DNA of 64,000 nucleotides from Arthrobacter sp. PvP023 (GTDB lineage Bacteria > Actinomycetota > Actinomycetes > Actinomycetales > Micrococcaceae), in the NCBI RefSeq assembly GCF_017832975.1, contig NZ_JAFIBI010000001.1, forward strand, positions 1,922,001 to 1,986,000, given 5' to 3'. The notes beneath the pieces are model-generated. The model did no database searches, was not told the DNA's origin, and saw only the letters and a list, made by a program, of their open reading frames with translations. Positions within the stretch are counted from its first letter, which is position 1; each line of letters begins with the position of its first letter. Both the position numbers and the translations under genes were made by a program. Positions 1 through 8,084 of the stretch are shown piece by piece.

Positions 1-942
1 CAACGGTTCCACGCTGATGGGCTGTCCGCCGTGCTCAGTGATGTCCTCGGCCAGCGATGCCAGCATTTCTTCCGCTTCGCCGATCATGGACTGGTCTCCG
101 GCTGCCAGCCCCTTGACCAGGTACTGGGCCAGCGCGAACTCGGCAGAGAGCGCCGCACGGCGCAGCAGGTGGGCATCGGGTGCGTCCCTGCGGCTCGATG
201 TGTAGTTGCGCAGCACGGCGTCCACGAAACCCTGTTCATTGGAGGCGACCAGCCACGCCATATCGTCGGCGGGGTCGCCAATGCGCAAGTCGGTCCAGCC
301 TGTCACCGCCGTCACGCGCTGACCCTCAACCAGGATGTTGTCCTCGTGCAGGTCGCCGTGGACGACGCAGGGATTGAAGCGCCAGAGCGACACGTCCTCG
401 AGGGCGTGCTCCCACCGGCGCAGCAGCACGGGAGGGATCTTCCCGGTGGTCGCCGCCTGGTCGAGTTCGTTGAGCCTGCGCTGCCTGAACTCATTGGGTG
501 TGTAGCTGGGGAGGTCGGCATTGCTGACCAAAGTCCTCGGAAGGTCATGAATGGCAGCCAGCGCCGCTCCCACTTCCCGGGCGAGTCCTTCAGGACCTGC
601 AGTCAGCTCCTCGACGCTCCGGGTGGTTCCCGCCAGATGAGAGTAAACAAACGTGCTGAGTGCGCCCTGCCGCACGGTGCCTGCCACCGTGGGCATCAGA
701 AACGGGAGCTCTGCCCTGATTCCCGGGGCAAATGCGCGCAGGACCATGAACTCAGTTTCCAGCCGGGCGCTGGCTTCCGCGTGCCGTGGCGAACGTACCC
801 GCCACTGCTTCCCCTCGGAGTCCAGGAGAAGTGCCGAATCGAAGTCCGCCGGATCGTCGGGGGCGGAACTCACGGCGGTCGGCGTCAGTCCGGGGACTGC
901 CGCGGTTGCTACAGCTGCAAGTTCGATCGGTTTTCTTCTCAC
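1..942 (-). CDS. Aminoglycoside/macrolide phosphotransferase-like protein (3' end outside window)
   Basis: I translated the minus strand directly: an open frame runs from a GTG at 942 to the window edge (314 codons, no stop), so the C-terminus is missing. Residues 195-202 read HGDLHEDN, the catalytic-loop signature of the APH/choline-kinase fold (Asp as base, Asn for Mg), followed by GDPADDMAW around 222-230. The Asp expected in the 'DW' metal-binding motif just before GDP appears as Gly (TGW, about 214-216), so activity on an antibiotic cannot be assumed. It is transcribed away from nudC. In actinobacteria such genes commonly sit beside uvrD2/nudC, which suggests a housekeeping small-molecule kinase rather than an acquired resistance gene. 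GTG was chosen because no ATG lies in frame upstream. The long plus-strand ORF over this region is a shadow. Confidence 0.85.
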   Translation of the reverse strand, partial: MRRKPIELAAVATAAVPGLTPTAVSSAPDDPADFDSALLLDSEGKQWRVRSPRHAEASARLETEFMVLRAFAPGIRAELPFLMPTVAGTVRQGALSTFVYSHLAGTTRSVEELTAGPEGLAREVGAALAAIHDLPRTLVSNADLPSYTPNEFRQRRLNELDQAATTGKIPPVLLRRWEHALEDVSLWRFNPCVVHGDLHEDNILVEGQRVTAVTGWTDLRIGDPADDMAWLVASNEQGFVDAVLRNYTSSRRDAPDAHLLRRAALSAEFALAQYLVKGLAAGDQSMIGEAEEMLASLAEDITEHGGQPISVEPL

Positions 943-1106
943 CCGTCCACGGTAGATTGACTGGCGCCCAAGATGGCGATGTACTACGGCGAGTCTCCAG
1001 ATCGTGACGATTTCCCATGTCAGATCAGCACATGGAACCCTTCCCGGGGCGGCCGGAGCGGCCGGAGCAAATGTCAATTGTCAGCCGGAGTCAGTACGGT
1101 GGGTAC

Positions 1107-2183
1107 ATGAGTCTTGCGGAGTCCCCGGCATCCAAAAACCAGTTAACAGAAAATGCGTCCCGGGGCAGCATGCCACCGTTGACGCGGCTCCCGGCGAACC
1201 ACCTTATGGACACGGTCCTACCGGTCCGTCCGGCCCTCATTGACAGGGGATCGGGTGCCCGGATGAAACCGGGCATGGTTGACTCCGTGGTCAGCTCAGG
1301 ACGGGCGCTGGCCATGGTCCTCTCGCACCGCCAGGCTCTGGTCCGCGGCGACAGCCTCCTGCTGACGGATGCCGCCGGACTCGCGGAGAGCCTGGGCGAG
1401 GCCGGAACGCCGCCGTCGATGACCATCTACCTCGGTTCCGCCCTCGCTGGCTCGCACCTGGACGAAGGTACGGAAATTGTCCTTTTTGTCCTGCCCGAGC
1501 CGTTCGAGGTCCGGGCGGAGCAGTTCGAACGCGGCATCGCCGGAATCCCGTCGGACGCCGTGTGGACGGGGTTCCGGGACGTGGCGGCCAGCCTGAACGC
1601 CACGGACACCGCCCTGTTCATCGAGGCCAGTGCCATCGCCAACTGGCACGCAACGCACGTTCATTGCCCGCGGTGCGGTGCCGCGACTGTCGTGGAAGCA
1701 GGGGGGTGGGTCCGCCGCTGTCCCGCCGACAACTCCGAACACTACCCCCGGACGGACCCCGCGATAATCGTGACCGTGGTGGGCCCGGATGACCGGCTCC
1801 TGCTGGGTGGCGGCGGGCCCCTCGATGCGAAAAACTATTCCACCTTGGCCGGATTCGTGGAGCCGGGGGAGTCCCTGGAACAGGCAGTCGTCCGCGAAAT
1901 CCAGGAAGAAGTTGGTGTCCGGATTACGGCCACCCAGTACCTCGGTTCCCAGTCGTGGCCTTTTCCCGCCTCGCTCATGCTGGGTTTCACGGCCAGGACA
2001 CTGGACACCGAGGCAACGCCCGACGGCGTGGAGGTCACCCGGGCGCGCTGGTTCAGCCGCGCGGAACTCCAGGCCGCTGTGTTGAGCGGGGAGATCGTTA
2101 TTTCCAGCCGGCTGTCCATTGCCCGTTCCCTGATTGAGCACTGGTACGGCGGCGTCATCCAGGACCGCCCGGCCGGCGAATGA
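1107..2183 (+). CDS. nudC: NAD(+)/NADH pyrophosphatase, NudC family Nudix hydrolase
   Basis: Hydrolyses the pyrophosphate of NAD(H), and in some bacteria decaps NAD-capped RNA. From the ATG at 1107 the protein has 358 residues. A zinc-ribbon remnant has Cys187, Cys190 and Cys205, and the fourth position, usually Cys, is not Cys (CPADN). The Nudix box runs from Gly249 to about 271 (GFVEPGE...REIQEEVG). The family-diagnostic motif after the box reads SQSWPFP (281-287), where SQPWPFP is usual. The frame is open back to 1017, but homology-type N-terminal sequence begins well after that, so 1107 is the more conservative start. The next gene, uvrD2, begins 70 bases downstream on the same strand; nudC and uvrD2 are also neighbours in mycobacteria. 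Confidence 0.9.
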   Translation: MSLAESPASKNQLTENASRGSMPPLTRLPANHLMDTVLPVRPALIDRGSGARMKPGMVDSVVSSGRALAMVLSHRQALVRGDSLLLTDAAGLAESLGEAGTPPSMTIYLGSALAGSHLDEGTEIVLFVLPEPFEVRAEQFERGIAGIPSDAVWTGFRDVAASLNATDTALFIEASAIANWHATHVHCPRCGAATVVEAGGWVRRCPADNSEHYPRTDPAIIVTVVGPDDRLLLGGGGPLDAKNYSTLAGFVEPGESLEQAVVREIQEEVGVRITATQYLGSQSWPFPASLMLGFTARTLDTEATPDGVEVTRARWFSRAELQAAVLSGEIVISSRLSIARSLIEHWYGGVIQDRPAGE

Positions 2184-2253
2184 CTTCACCACGCACTGCG
2201 GACCTCCGACTGACAGAACTGATCCACCAAGCACCAATCGACATGAGCAGCAA

Positions 2254-4434
2254 GTGACAACTGACAATTTTGAACGCACTTTGCCCGGCGACGGCGCGTC
2301 CCCCGGTACCGCCCTACCGGACAGCCGGTCCCTGGAAGAGCGCATTCTCGGCGGTTTGGACGACGAGCAGCGGGAGGTTGCGAGCACGCTGAACGGGCCC
2401 CTCTGCGTGCTCGCGGGTGCAGGCACCGGCAAGACGCGCGCCATCACCCACCGCATTGCCTATGGGGTGCACTCAGGCGTCTACAGCCCGCAGCGGCTGT
2501 TGGCCGTGACCTTCACTGCGCGCGCTGCGGCGGAGATGCGGAGCCGGCTCCGGGACCTGGGGGTGGGCAACGTCCAGGCTCGGACGTTCCACGCTGCAGC
2601 GCTGAGGCAGCTGCAATTCTTCTGGCCGCAGGCCGTCGGCGGAGCGCTGCCGAACCTCCTCGACCACAAGGCGCAGATGATCGCCGAAGCCGCCCGCCGC
2701 CTCCGGCTCAGCACAGACCGTGCATCCATCAGGGACCTCGCCTCCGAGATCGAGTGGGCCAAGGTATCCATGCTGACGCCGGCGAACTACCTCGAGAATG
2801 CGCAGGACCGCGGCAACCCCGGAGGGTTCGACCTGACAGCCGTGGCGCGGGTGTTCCAGTCCTATGAGGACGTCAAAACGGACCGCAACGTCATCGACTT
2901 TGAGGACGTCCTGCTGATCACTGTCGGGATCCTGCAGGAGGACCCGAAGGTGGCAGCCACTGTCCGCGAACAGTACCGCCACTTCGTGGTGGACGAATAC
3001 CAGGACGTTTCGCCGTTGCAACAGCGGCTCCTGGAGCTCTGGCTGGGCGGACGCGACGAGCTGTGCGTCGTAGGCGATGCCAGCCAGACCATCTACTCGT
3101 TTACCGGCGCCTCACCCAAACACCTGCTCGGTTTCAAAGCCATGTACCCCGGCGCCAACGTCGTCAAACTGATCCGGGACTACCGCTCCACGCCCCAGGT
3201 GGTCAAGCTGGCCAATGACCTGCTCGCGGGACGGCGCAGCGGCGGCCCTGTGGCGGACGCCGCCTGGGCGGCGCCGCTCAAGCTCGTCGCGCAACGGCAG
3301 CCGGGGCCTCCGCCGCAGTTCACTGAGTGCGCTGACGATGAAGCCGAAGCCGCCACGGTAGCTATCAAGATCCGCGAACTGCTCGACGCCGGCACTCCGG
3401 CCAGCGAGATCGCCGTGCTGTTCCGCACCAACGGGCAGTCCGAGGCCTATGAACAGGCTTTGGCTTCGGCCGGAATCGGCTATCAGCTGCGCGGCGGAGA
3501 ACGGTTCTTCGCCCGCAAGGAAGTCCGGGACGCAATCCTCCAACTAAGGGCTGCCACCCGGGCCGCTGCCGAAACCTCGGAACCCGAGCCCCTGGGCCAG
3601 CTGGTCCGGGACATCGTGGCGTCCCTGGGCTACACGGAATCCGCCCCGCACAACGGCGGAGCGCTGCGGGAACGCTGGGAGTCGCTGGCCGCACTGGTTG
3701 CACTGGCGGATGAGCTGGTGCTGAGCCGGGGCCCACAATTCAGCCTCTCGGATTTTGTCAACGAACTGCAGGAACGGTCGCTTGCCCAGCATGCCCCCAC
3801 CGTTCAAGGGGTGACCCTGGCGTCCCTGCACGCCGCCAAGGGCCTCGAATGGGATGCGGTCTTCCTCGTGGGCCTCTGCGAAGGGCTCATGCCGATCTCG
3901 TTCGCCGACTCCCCGGAGGACGTGGATGAGGAGCGCCGGTTGCTCTACGTGGGCATCACCCGGGCGCGGGAGCATCTGTCGCTGTCCTGGTCGTTGGCCC
4001 GGACCCCCGGCGGCAGGGCCAACCGGAAGCCGTCGCGGTTCCTGGACGGCCTTCGGCCGGATTCGGTGGCCAGTTCGACGGCGCGCGGCAAGGGTCCGGC
4101 TCCCCGGCGGAAGGCGGCGACACCTGCGATGTGCCGGGTCTGCGGAAGCATGCTGTCCACCGGCGCCGAACGCAAAGTCGGCCGCTGCAGCCAGTGCCCG
4201 CCGAGCTATGAAGAACAGACCTTCGACGCGCTGCGCCAGTGGCGGAAGGACGTGGCTCTTGCAGCCGAAGTTCCGGCGTTCGTGGTGTTTACCGATGCGA
4301 CGTTGACTGCCATCGCGGAGGCACGGCCGGCGTCCCTGGAGGAATTGTCCCAGCTGGCCGGAATCGGTCCCTCGAAGCTGGAAAAATACGGCGAAGCCGT
4401 GCTCGAGGTCCTCACGGAAAGCGGCAGCGCCTGA
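2254..4434 (+). CDS. uvrD2: ATP-dependent DNA helicase UvrD2 with HRDC domain
   Basis: SF1A 3'-5' helicase for DNA repair, 726 residues from a GTG at 2254 chosen because the upstream in-frame region overlaps nudC. Walker A is AGAGTGKT (54-61), Walker B is DEYQ (247-250), and motif III is GDASQTIYSFTGA (about 274-286). A tetracysteine motif (Cys627, Cys630, Cys645, Cys648) links the motor to a C-terminal HRDC domain (about 655-722, helix-hairpin-helix-like LAGIGPSKLEKYG). That combination, a four-Cys linker plus HRDC, is the hallmark of actinobacterial UvrD2 rather than UvrD1/PcrA. The stop overlaps the next start (TGATG at 4432-4436), indicating translational coupling with the metallopeptidase gene. 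Confidence 0.93.
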   Translation: MTTDNFERTLPGDGASPGTALPDSRSLEERILGGLDDEQREVASTLNGPLCVLAGAGTGKTRAITHRIAYGVHSGVYSPQRLLAVTFTARAAAEMRSRLRDLGVGNVQARTFHAAALRQLQFFWPQAVGGALPNLLDHKAQMIAEAARRLRLSTDRASIRDLASEIEWAKVSMLTPANYLENAQDRGNPGGFDLTAVARVFQSYEDVKTDRNVIDFEDVLLITVGILQEDPKVAATVREQYRHFVVDEYQDVSPLQQRLLELWLGGRDELCVVGDASQTIYSFTGASPKHLLGFKAMYPGANVVKLIRDYRSTPQVVKLANDLLAGRRSGGPVADAAWAAPLKLVAQRQPGPPPQFTECADDEAEAATVAIKIRELLDAGTPASEIAVLFRTNGQSEAYEQALASAGIGYQLRGGERFFARKEVRDAILQLRAATRAAAETSEPEPLGQLVRDIVASLGYTESAPHNGGALRERWESLAALVALADELVLSRGPQFSLSDFVNELQERSLAQHAPTVQGVTLASLHAAKGLEWDAVFLVGLCEGLMPISFADSPEDVDEERRLLYVGITRAREHLSLSWSLARTPGGRANRKPSRFLDGLRPDSVASSTARGKGPAPRRKAATPAMCRVCGSMLSTGAERKVGRCSQCPPSYEEQTFDALRQWRKDVALAAEVPAFVVFTDATLTAIAEARPASLEELSQLAGIGPSKLEKYGEAVLEVLTESGSA

Positions 4435-5069
4435 TGGCCGGAAGCGCCCAACCACGGGCGATTCCGCTGACCACTTCCGACGGTGCCCCGGTGCTGGTCC
4501 GCCGCTCCGCGCGCCGGCGCCGGACCGTGGCCGCGTTCTGGGAGAACGGCACGGCAGTGGTGGCCATCCCCGCCCATTTCAGCAAGGCACAGGAAAGCGA
4601 ATGGGTCCACCGGATGCTGGAGAAGCTCCGGCTGCAGGGAGTCCGGCGGTCGCGCGGGGCAGGACAACGCAAGCCGGCCACTGACGCCGCGCTCGCCGCG
4701 CACGCAGCCGAACTGTCGGCCAAGTACCTTGGGGGCCGTTCCGTGCCGACTTCGGTGCGCTGGGTCAGTAACCAGAACTCCCGCTGGGGTTCGGCCACAC
4801 CTGCGGACGGAACCATCAGGCTTTCGGACAAGCTGCGGCCCATGCCGCAATGGGTGATCGACTACGTGCTGCTGCACGAACTGGCGCATCTGCTCGTCGC
4901 CGGGCACAACGCCGCGTTCTGGCGCCTCCTGGAGGCCTACCCCGAAACCCAGCGGGCCAAGGCGTTCCTGGAGGGCGTCGCGTTCGCCACGTCCCGCGGA
5001 ATTTCACCGGACGTTGACGGAGAAAGCACGAGCACTGACGGAACCAACGTTCCGTCAGTGCTCAGCTAG
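4434..5069 (+). CDS. YgjP/SprT-type metal-dependent hydrolase (M48-like, DUF45)
   Basis: A 211-residue cytosolic protein of the YgjP-like metallopeptidase family. The zinc site is visible as HELAH (148-152), with a third ligand candidate His158 in GHNAAFW, and the family motif NSRWGS (about 115-120) is present. The family's physiological substrate is unknown. The ATG overlaps the uvrD2 stop, so it is probably co-translated with that gene. A perfect 14-bp inverted repeat lies inside the last codons and ends six bases before the end of the stop codon, so the transcript terminator and the C-terminus are encoded by the same bases. Confidence 0.85.
   Translation: MAGSAQPRAIPLTTSDGAPVLVRRSARRRRTVAAFWENGTAVVAIPAHFSKAQESEWVHRMLEKLRLQGVRRSRGAGQRKPATDAALAAHAAELSAKYLGGRSVPTSVRWVSNQNSRWGSATPADGTIRLSDKLRPMPQWVIDYVLLHELAHLLVAGHNAAFWRLLEAYPETQRAKAFLEGVAFATSRGISPDVDGESTSTDGTNVPSVLS
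5030..5063. terminator. Hairpin at uvrD2 operon end, inside coding sequence
   Basis: Perfect 14-bp inverted repeat, GAGCACTGACGGAA (5030-5043), six-base loop, TTCCGTCAGTGCTC (5050-5063). It falls within the final codons of the metallopeptidase gene, between two convergent genes. No U tract follows, so it may act as an RNA 3' stabiliser or bidirectional terminator. Confidence 0.6.
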
Positions 5070-5089
5070 CGGGCAGGAAAGCTAGCAGG

Positions 5090-6541
5090 TCAGGCCCGCG
5101 GCGTCCCGCCGTCGTCGTCCTTGCCCGCACCGCCCGTTTCCGTGCCAGTGCCGTCATTGTCGTGGTCGGAGCCTGCATCGTTCGCGGCCGGTTCGTCAAA
5201 TCCGCCGTTCAACAGTTTCTGCAGGGCGTCATCCACTTCCGTATCGCTCGCTTCGGCAAGCTTGCGCCGCGCACTGAATCCCTGGGGGTCGTCCAGGTCC
5301 TCGCCCGTGGGCAGGAGGTCCGGGTGCTGCCAGATGGCGTCCCGGCCTTCGGTGCCGCGTTCTTCCTTGAGGGACGCCCAGAGGGCGGCAGCCTCGCGGA
5401 GGCGGCGGGGACGCAGCTCCAGTCCCACCAGGGATGAGAAGGCGTGCTCTGCCGGGCCGCCGGTGGCGCGGCGCCGCCGGACGGTCTCACGCAGTGCCGA
5501 TGCTGAGGGCAGGAACTTCTCCGTGGCCGCTGCGGTCAGTTCATCCACCCAGCCTTCAACCAGCGCCAGCGCCGTTTCCAGTTTTTCCAGTGCCTGTTCC
5601 TGGGCGGGCGTCCGCTGGGGCATGAAGACACCTTGGGAGAGCGCTTCCTGGATGCCTTCGGGGTTGCCGGGGTCGATTTCCCGCGCCAGTTCCTCGATCT
5701 TGGACGTGTCAATGTGGATGCCACGGGCATAGGCCTCGATGGCACCCAGGAGGTGGCCGCGGAGCCAGGGCACCTGGACGAAGAGCCGGGCGTGCGCCGC
5801 TTCCCGCACCGCCAGGAAAAGCCGGATATCGTTCTCGGGCAGGCTCAGGCCTTCGCCGAATTTGGCCACGTTGGCCGGGAGAAGGGCCATTTCAAGGTCG
5901 GCCAGCGGCACCCCGATGTCCGTTGAACTCACTACTTCCGCAGAGAGCGCCCCGATGGCCTGGCCGAGCTGCATGCCGAAGATGGCGCCGCCCATGTTCT
6001 GCAGCATGGATGAAGCCCCGCCCATCATGGACTTCATTTCTTCGGGCATCTGCTCGGTCATGGCGGTGGACAGTGCATTGGCAATGCTGTTGGCCACCGG
6101 TTCAGTGAGCCGCTTCCACGTGCCGAGCGTCTCCTCGACCCACTCTGCACGGGACCATGCGCGGCCGATCAAGCCTGTCGCGGGGAGGTCCGTGACCTGG
6201 TCAAGCCACAATTCGGCCAAGCGCAGTGCCTCATCGATATCGCGCGACTGTTGCGCCGTGACCGAGGGGTCGGTGCCGCTCGCCGCTACCCGCCTCGCAT
6301 TGTCGTGGGCAAGCTGCCAGTTGACGGGCCCTTCAGAGGGGGCGCTCATCATGGCCTGTGCCTGCGAGAACATCTGGGCAAGCAGGTTCGGATCGTCAGG
6401 AAGGCCTGCGGCCTTGGCCAGTTCGGCGGGGTCTATGTCGCCCATGCCCTTCCCGCCCATAAGGTTCTGAAGCATCTCCGCAAGCGGATCCTTGGGGTTG
6501 TCGTCGTCGCCATTGGACGGATTGAGTGGGTTGGAGGTCAT
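5090..6541 (-). CDS. DUF2342 zincin-like metallopeptidase family protein
   Basis: 483 residues, matching the actinobacterial family often labelled 'zinc-dependent metalloprotease' or 'F420-associated putative hydrolase' (TIGR03624). The N-terminus (1-70) is Asp/Met-rich and probably disordered. The conserved core includes a Gly/Met-rich segment (about 172-200) and REAAHARLF (246-254), the family's presumed metal-binding helix with His250. The C-terminus (from about 435) is an acidic low-complexity tail. No signal peptide is visible. It is divergent from the PDZ/Lon-like protease and convergent with the metallopeptidase gene. Function is not established; the neighbourhood (uvrD2, PDZ protease, UPF0182) is conserved in mycobacteria (Rv3193c-Rv3199c region). 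Confidence 0.85.
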   Translation of the reverse strand: MTSNPLNPSNGDDDNPKDPLAEMLQNLMGGKGMGDIDPAELAKAAGLPDDPNLLAQMFSQAQAMMSAPSEGPVNWQLAHDNARRVAASGTDPSVTAQQSRDIDEALRLAELWLDQVTDLPATGLIGRAWSRAEWVEETLGTWKRLTEPVANSIANALSTAMTEQMPEEMKSMMGGASSMLQNMGGAIFGMQLGQAIGALSAEVVSSTDIGVPLADLEMALLPANVAKFGEGLSLPENDIRLFLAVREAAHARLFVQVPWLRGHLLGAIEAYARGIHIDTSKIEELAREIDPGNPEGIQEALSQGVFMPQRTPAQEQALEKLETALALVEGWVDELTAAATEKFLPSASALRETVRRRRATGGPAEHAFSSLVGLELRPRRLREAAALWASLKEERGTEGRDAIWQHPDLLPTGEDLDDPQGFSARRKLAEASDTEVDDALQKLLNGGFDEPAANDAGSDHDNDGTGTETGGAGKDDDGGTPRA

Positions 6542-6760
6542 GATCCCGCCGATCGTCGGTGTGACTGTTGCTCACCTTCACGGTACCCCGGTGCGTTGGC
6601 GGCTGTCTGCCGAATCCGGCCCCGTTCGCTGTAGGCAAAGAGCGGCACCGCCTGCTCAACGCGTAGTGTTAGTAATCGGAATATTTGCAGGCTGCCGTCA
6701 GTGCGATCCGGTTCAGCCACGGGGCCGCGTCCGCGGGCGCAGGTACGGAGAGGTCCTTCA

Positions 6761-7924
6761 TTGTCAATCACTCAGGGTGACCAGGTTCCGGGGGATCCGG
6801 CGGAATCCGGAAACGGCAGCGGGAGCACACGCGGCAGTCTTTTGCGCCGGCCGAAGTCCCGACGGGCCAAAGCACGCGACAACCGCTACCCCGCCATGGT
6901 GACCTCAGGGCTGGTGGCACTGGCACTGGGTGTCACCGCCGCGAGCCTTCCCGTGCCTTATGTCGTGGAATCGCCCGGGCCAACCTTTAACACCCTCGCC
7001 AATGACAACGGGAAACCGGTCATCAGCGTTACCGGCCGCGAGACGTTTCCGGCCAAGGGCAACCTGGACCTCACCACTGTCTATGTCGACGGCGGACCCA
7101 ACGGCCCGGTCAGCGTGTTCGAGGCTTTCTCAGCCTGGCTGGATAAGTCGAAGGCTGTCTATCCGGAAGAGCTCATCTTTCCGAGCGGGGTCACCAAGGA
7201 GGAATCCCAGCAGGAAAGTGCCGTGGCCATGACCACCTCCCAGGAGAACGCCACGGCTTCCGCCCTGAAGGAACTTGATATTCCCTTTGAGCAGAAACTG
7301 CGGGTGGCGGACCTTGCAGAGCGGTCGGCGTCCGCCGGCAAACTGCAGGCCGGCGATGTGTTCAACACTGTGAACGGCAAGCCTGTGACGTCGCTCAGCG
7401 TGGTGCAGGAGGAACTTGCCGCCGGGCAGGGGAAGCCGGCCACGGTCGTCGTCGACCGGAACGGTTCGCCGGTGACCGAAACCATCACCCCCACCGAGAA
7501 CGCGGCAGGCAAGTTCATCCTCGGTGTGCTGCTGCAGTACGACTTCAAGTTTCCCTTTGACGTCAAGATTTCCCTCGACAAGGTGGGCGGCCCCAGCGCG
7601 GGCATGATGTTCGCATTGGGCATCATCGACACCGTCACGCCGGGGGACCTGACCGGAGGCAAACACATCGCCGGGACCGGCACCATCACGCCCGACGGCG
7701 TCGTGGGATCCATCGGCGGGATCGGACAGAAGATGTACGGGGCCAGGGCGGACGGCGCCGACGTGTTCCTGGCGCCGGCGGCCAACTGCTCGGAAGTGGT
7801 GGGACACATTCCGGACGGGTTGCAGGTGGTCAAAGTCGAGAACCTGGCTGAGGCACGGGAAGCCGTCACCGTGATCGGTTCAGGCGGGGACACATCCGGG
7901 CTTCCCGCGTGCACCAGCAACTAG
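6761..7924 (+). CDS. Membrane-anchored PDZ-domain Lon-like (S16) serine protease
   Basis: Single-pass protein of about 387 residues: cytosolic basic N-terminus, one TM (about 46-65), a PDZ domain (about 180-245) and a C-terminal Lon-type proteolytic domain. The Ser-Lys dyad is visible as Ser279 in GGPSAGM and Lys324 in GGIGQK. There is no AAA domain, as in Bacillus YlbL and mycobacterial Rv3194c. The catalytic domain lies outside the membrane. I chose TTG at 6761 because GGAGAGG sits about six bases upstream; the frame is open to an ATG at 6701, which has no comparable ribosome site. It is likely involved in envelope protein quality control. Confidence 0.87.
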   Translation: MSITQGDQVPGDPAESGNGSGSTRGSLLRRPKSRRAKARDNRYPAMVTSGLVALALGVTAASLPVPYVVESPGPTFNTLANDNGKPVISVTGRETFPAKGNLDLTTVYVDGGPNGPVSVFEAFSAWLDKSKAVYPEELIFPSGVTKEESQQESAVAMTTSQENATASALKELDIPFEQKLRVADLAERSASAGKLQAGDVFNTVNGKPVTSLSVVQEELAAGQGKPATVVVDRNGSPVTETITPTENAAGKFILGVLLQYDFKFPFDVKISLDKVGGPSAGMMFALGIIDTVTPGDLTGGKHIAGTGTITPDGVVGSIGGIGQKMYGARADGADVFLAPAANCSEVVGHIPDGLQVVKVENLAEAREAVTVIGSGGDTSGLPACTSN

Positions 7925-7947
7925 ACTAATTGCAGGAACTAAGCACC

Positions 7948-7996
7948 AGTGCCACTCGTGGCACTAGTGACTGCTGCTGAGCCCCGTCTTCGGGGC
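7948..7996 (+). terminator. Two stacked hairpins after PDZ protease gene
   Basis: Hairpin 1 is AGTGCCAC-tc-GTGGCACT (7948-7965); hairpin 2 is GCCCCG-tctt-CGGGGC (7981-7996). Neither has a U run. They lie in the 160-base gap before the UPF0182 gene and probably mark the 3' end of the protease mRNA or the 5' leader of the next. Confidence 0.45.
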
Positions 7997-8084
7997 GACG
8001 CGGTAGTTCCGGCAGCACATCATCACCCGCACCTTGATTTTTTGACAAGACCAGTAACTGACAACCAGCTATGAGGTACCGAGT

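Noticed and set aside
31..960. Long plus-strand ORF (309 codons) at the window start
   Set aside because: It is antisense to an open frame containing the HGDLHEDN kinase-fold motif; the plus translation has no recognisable domain.
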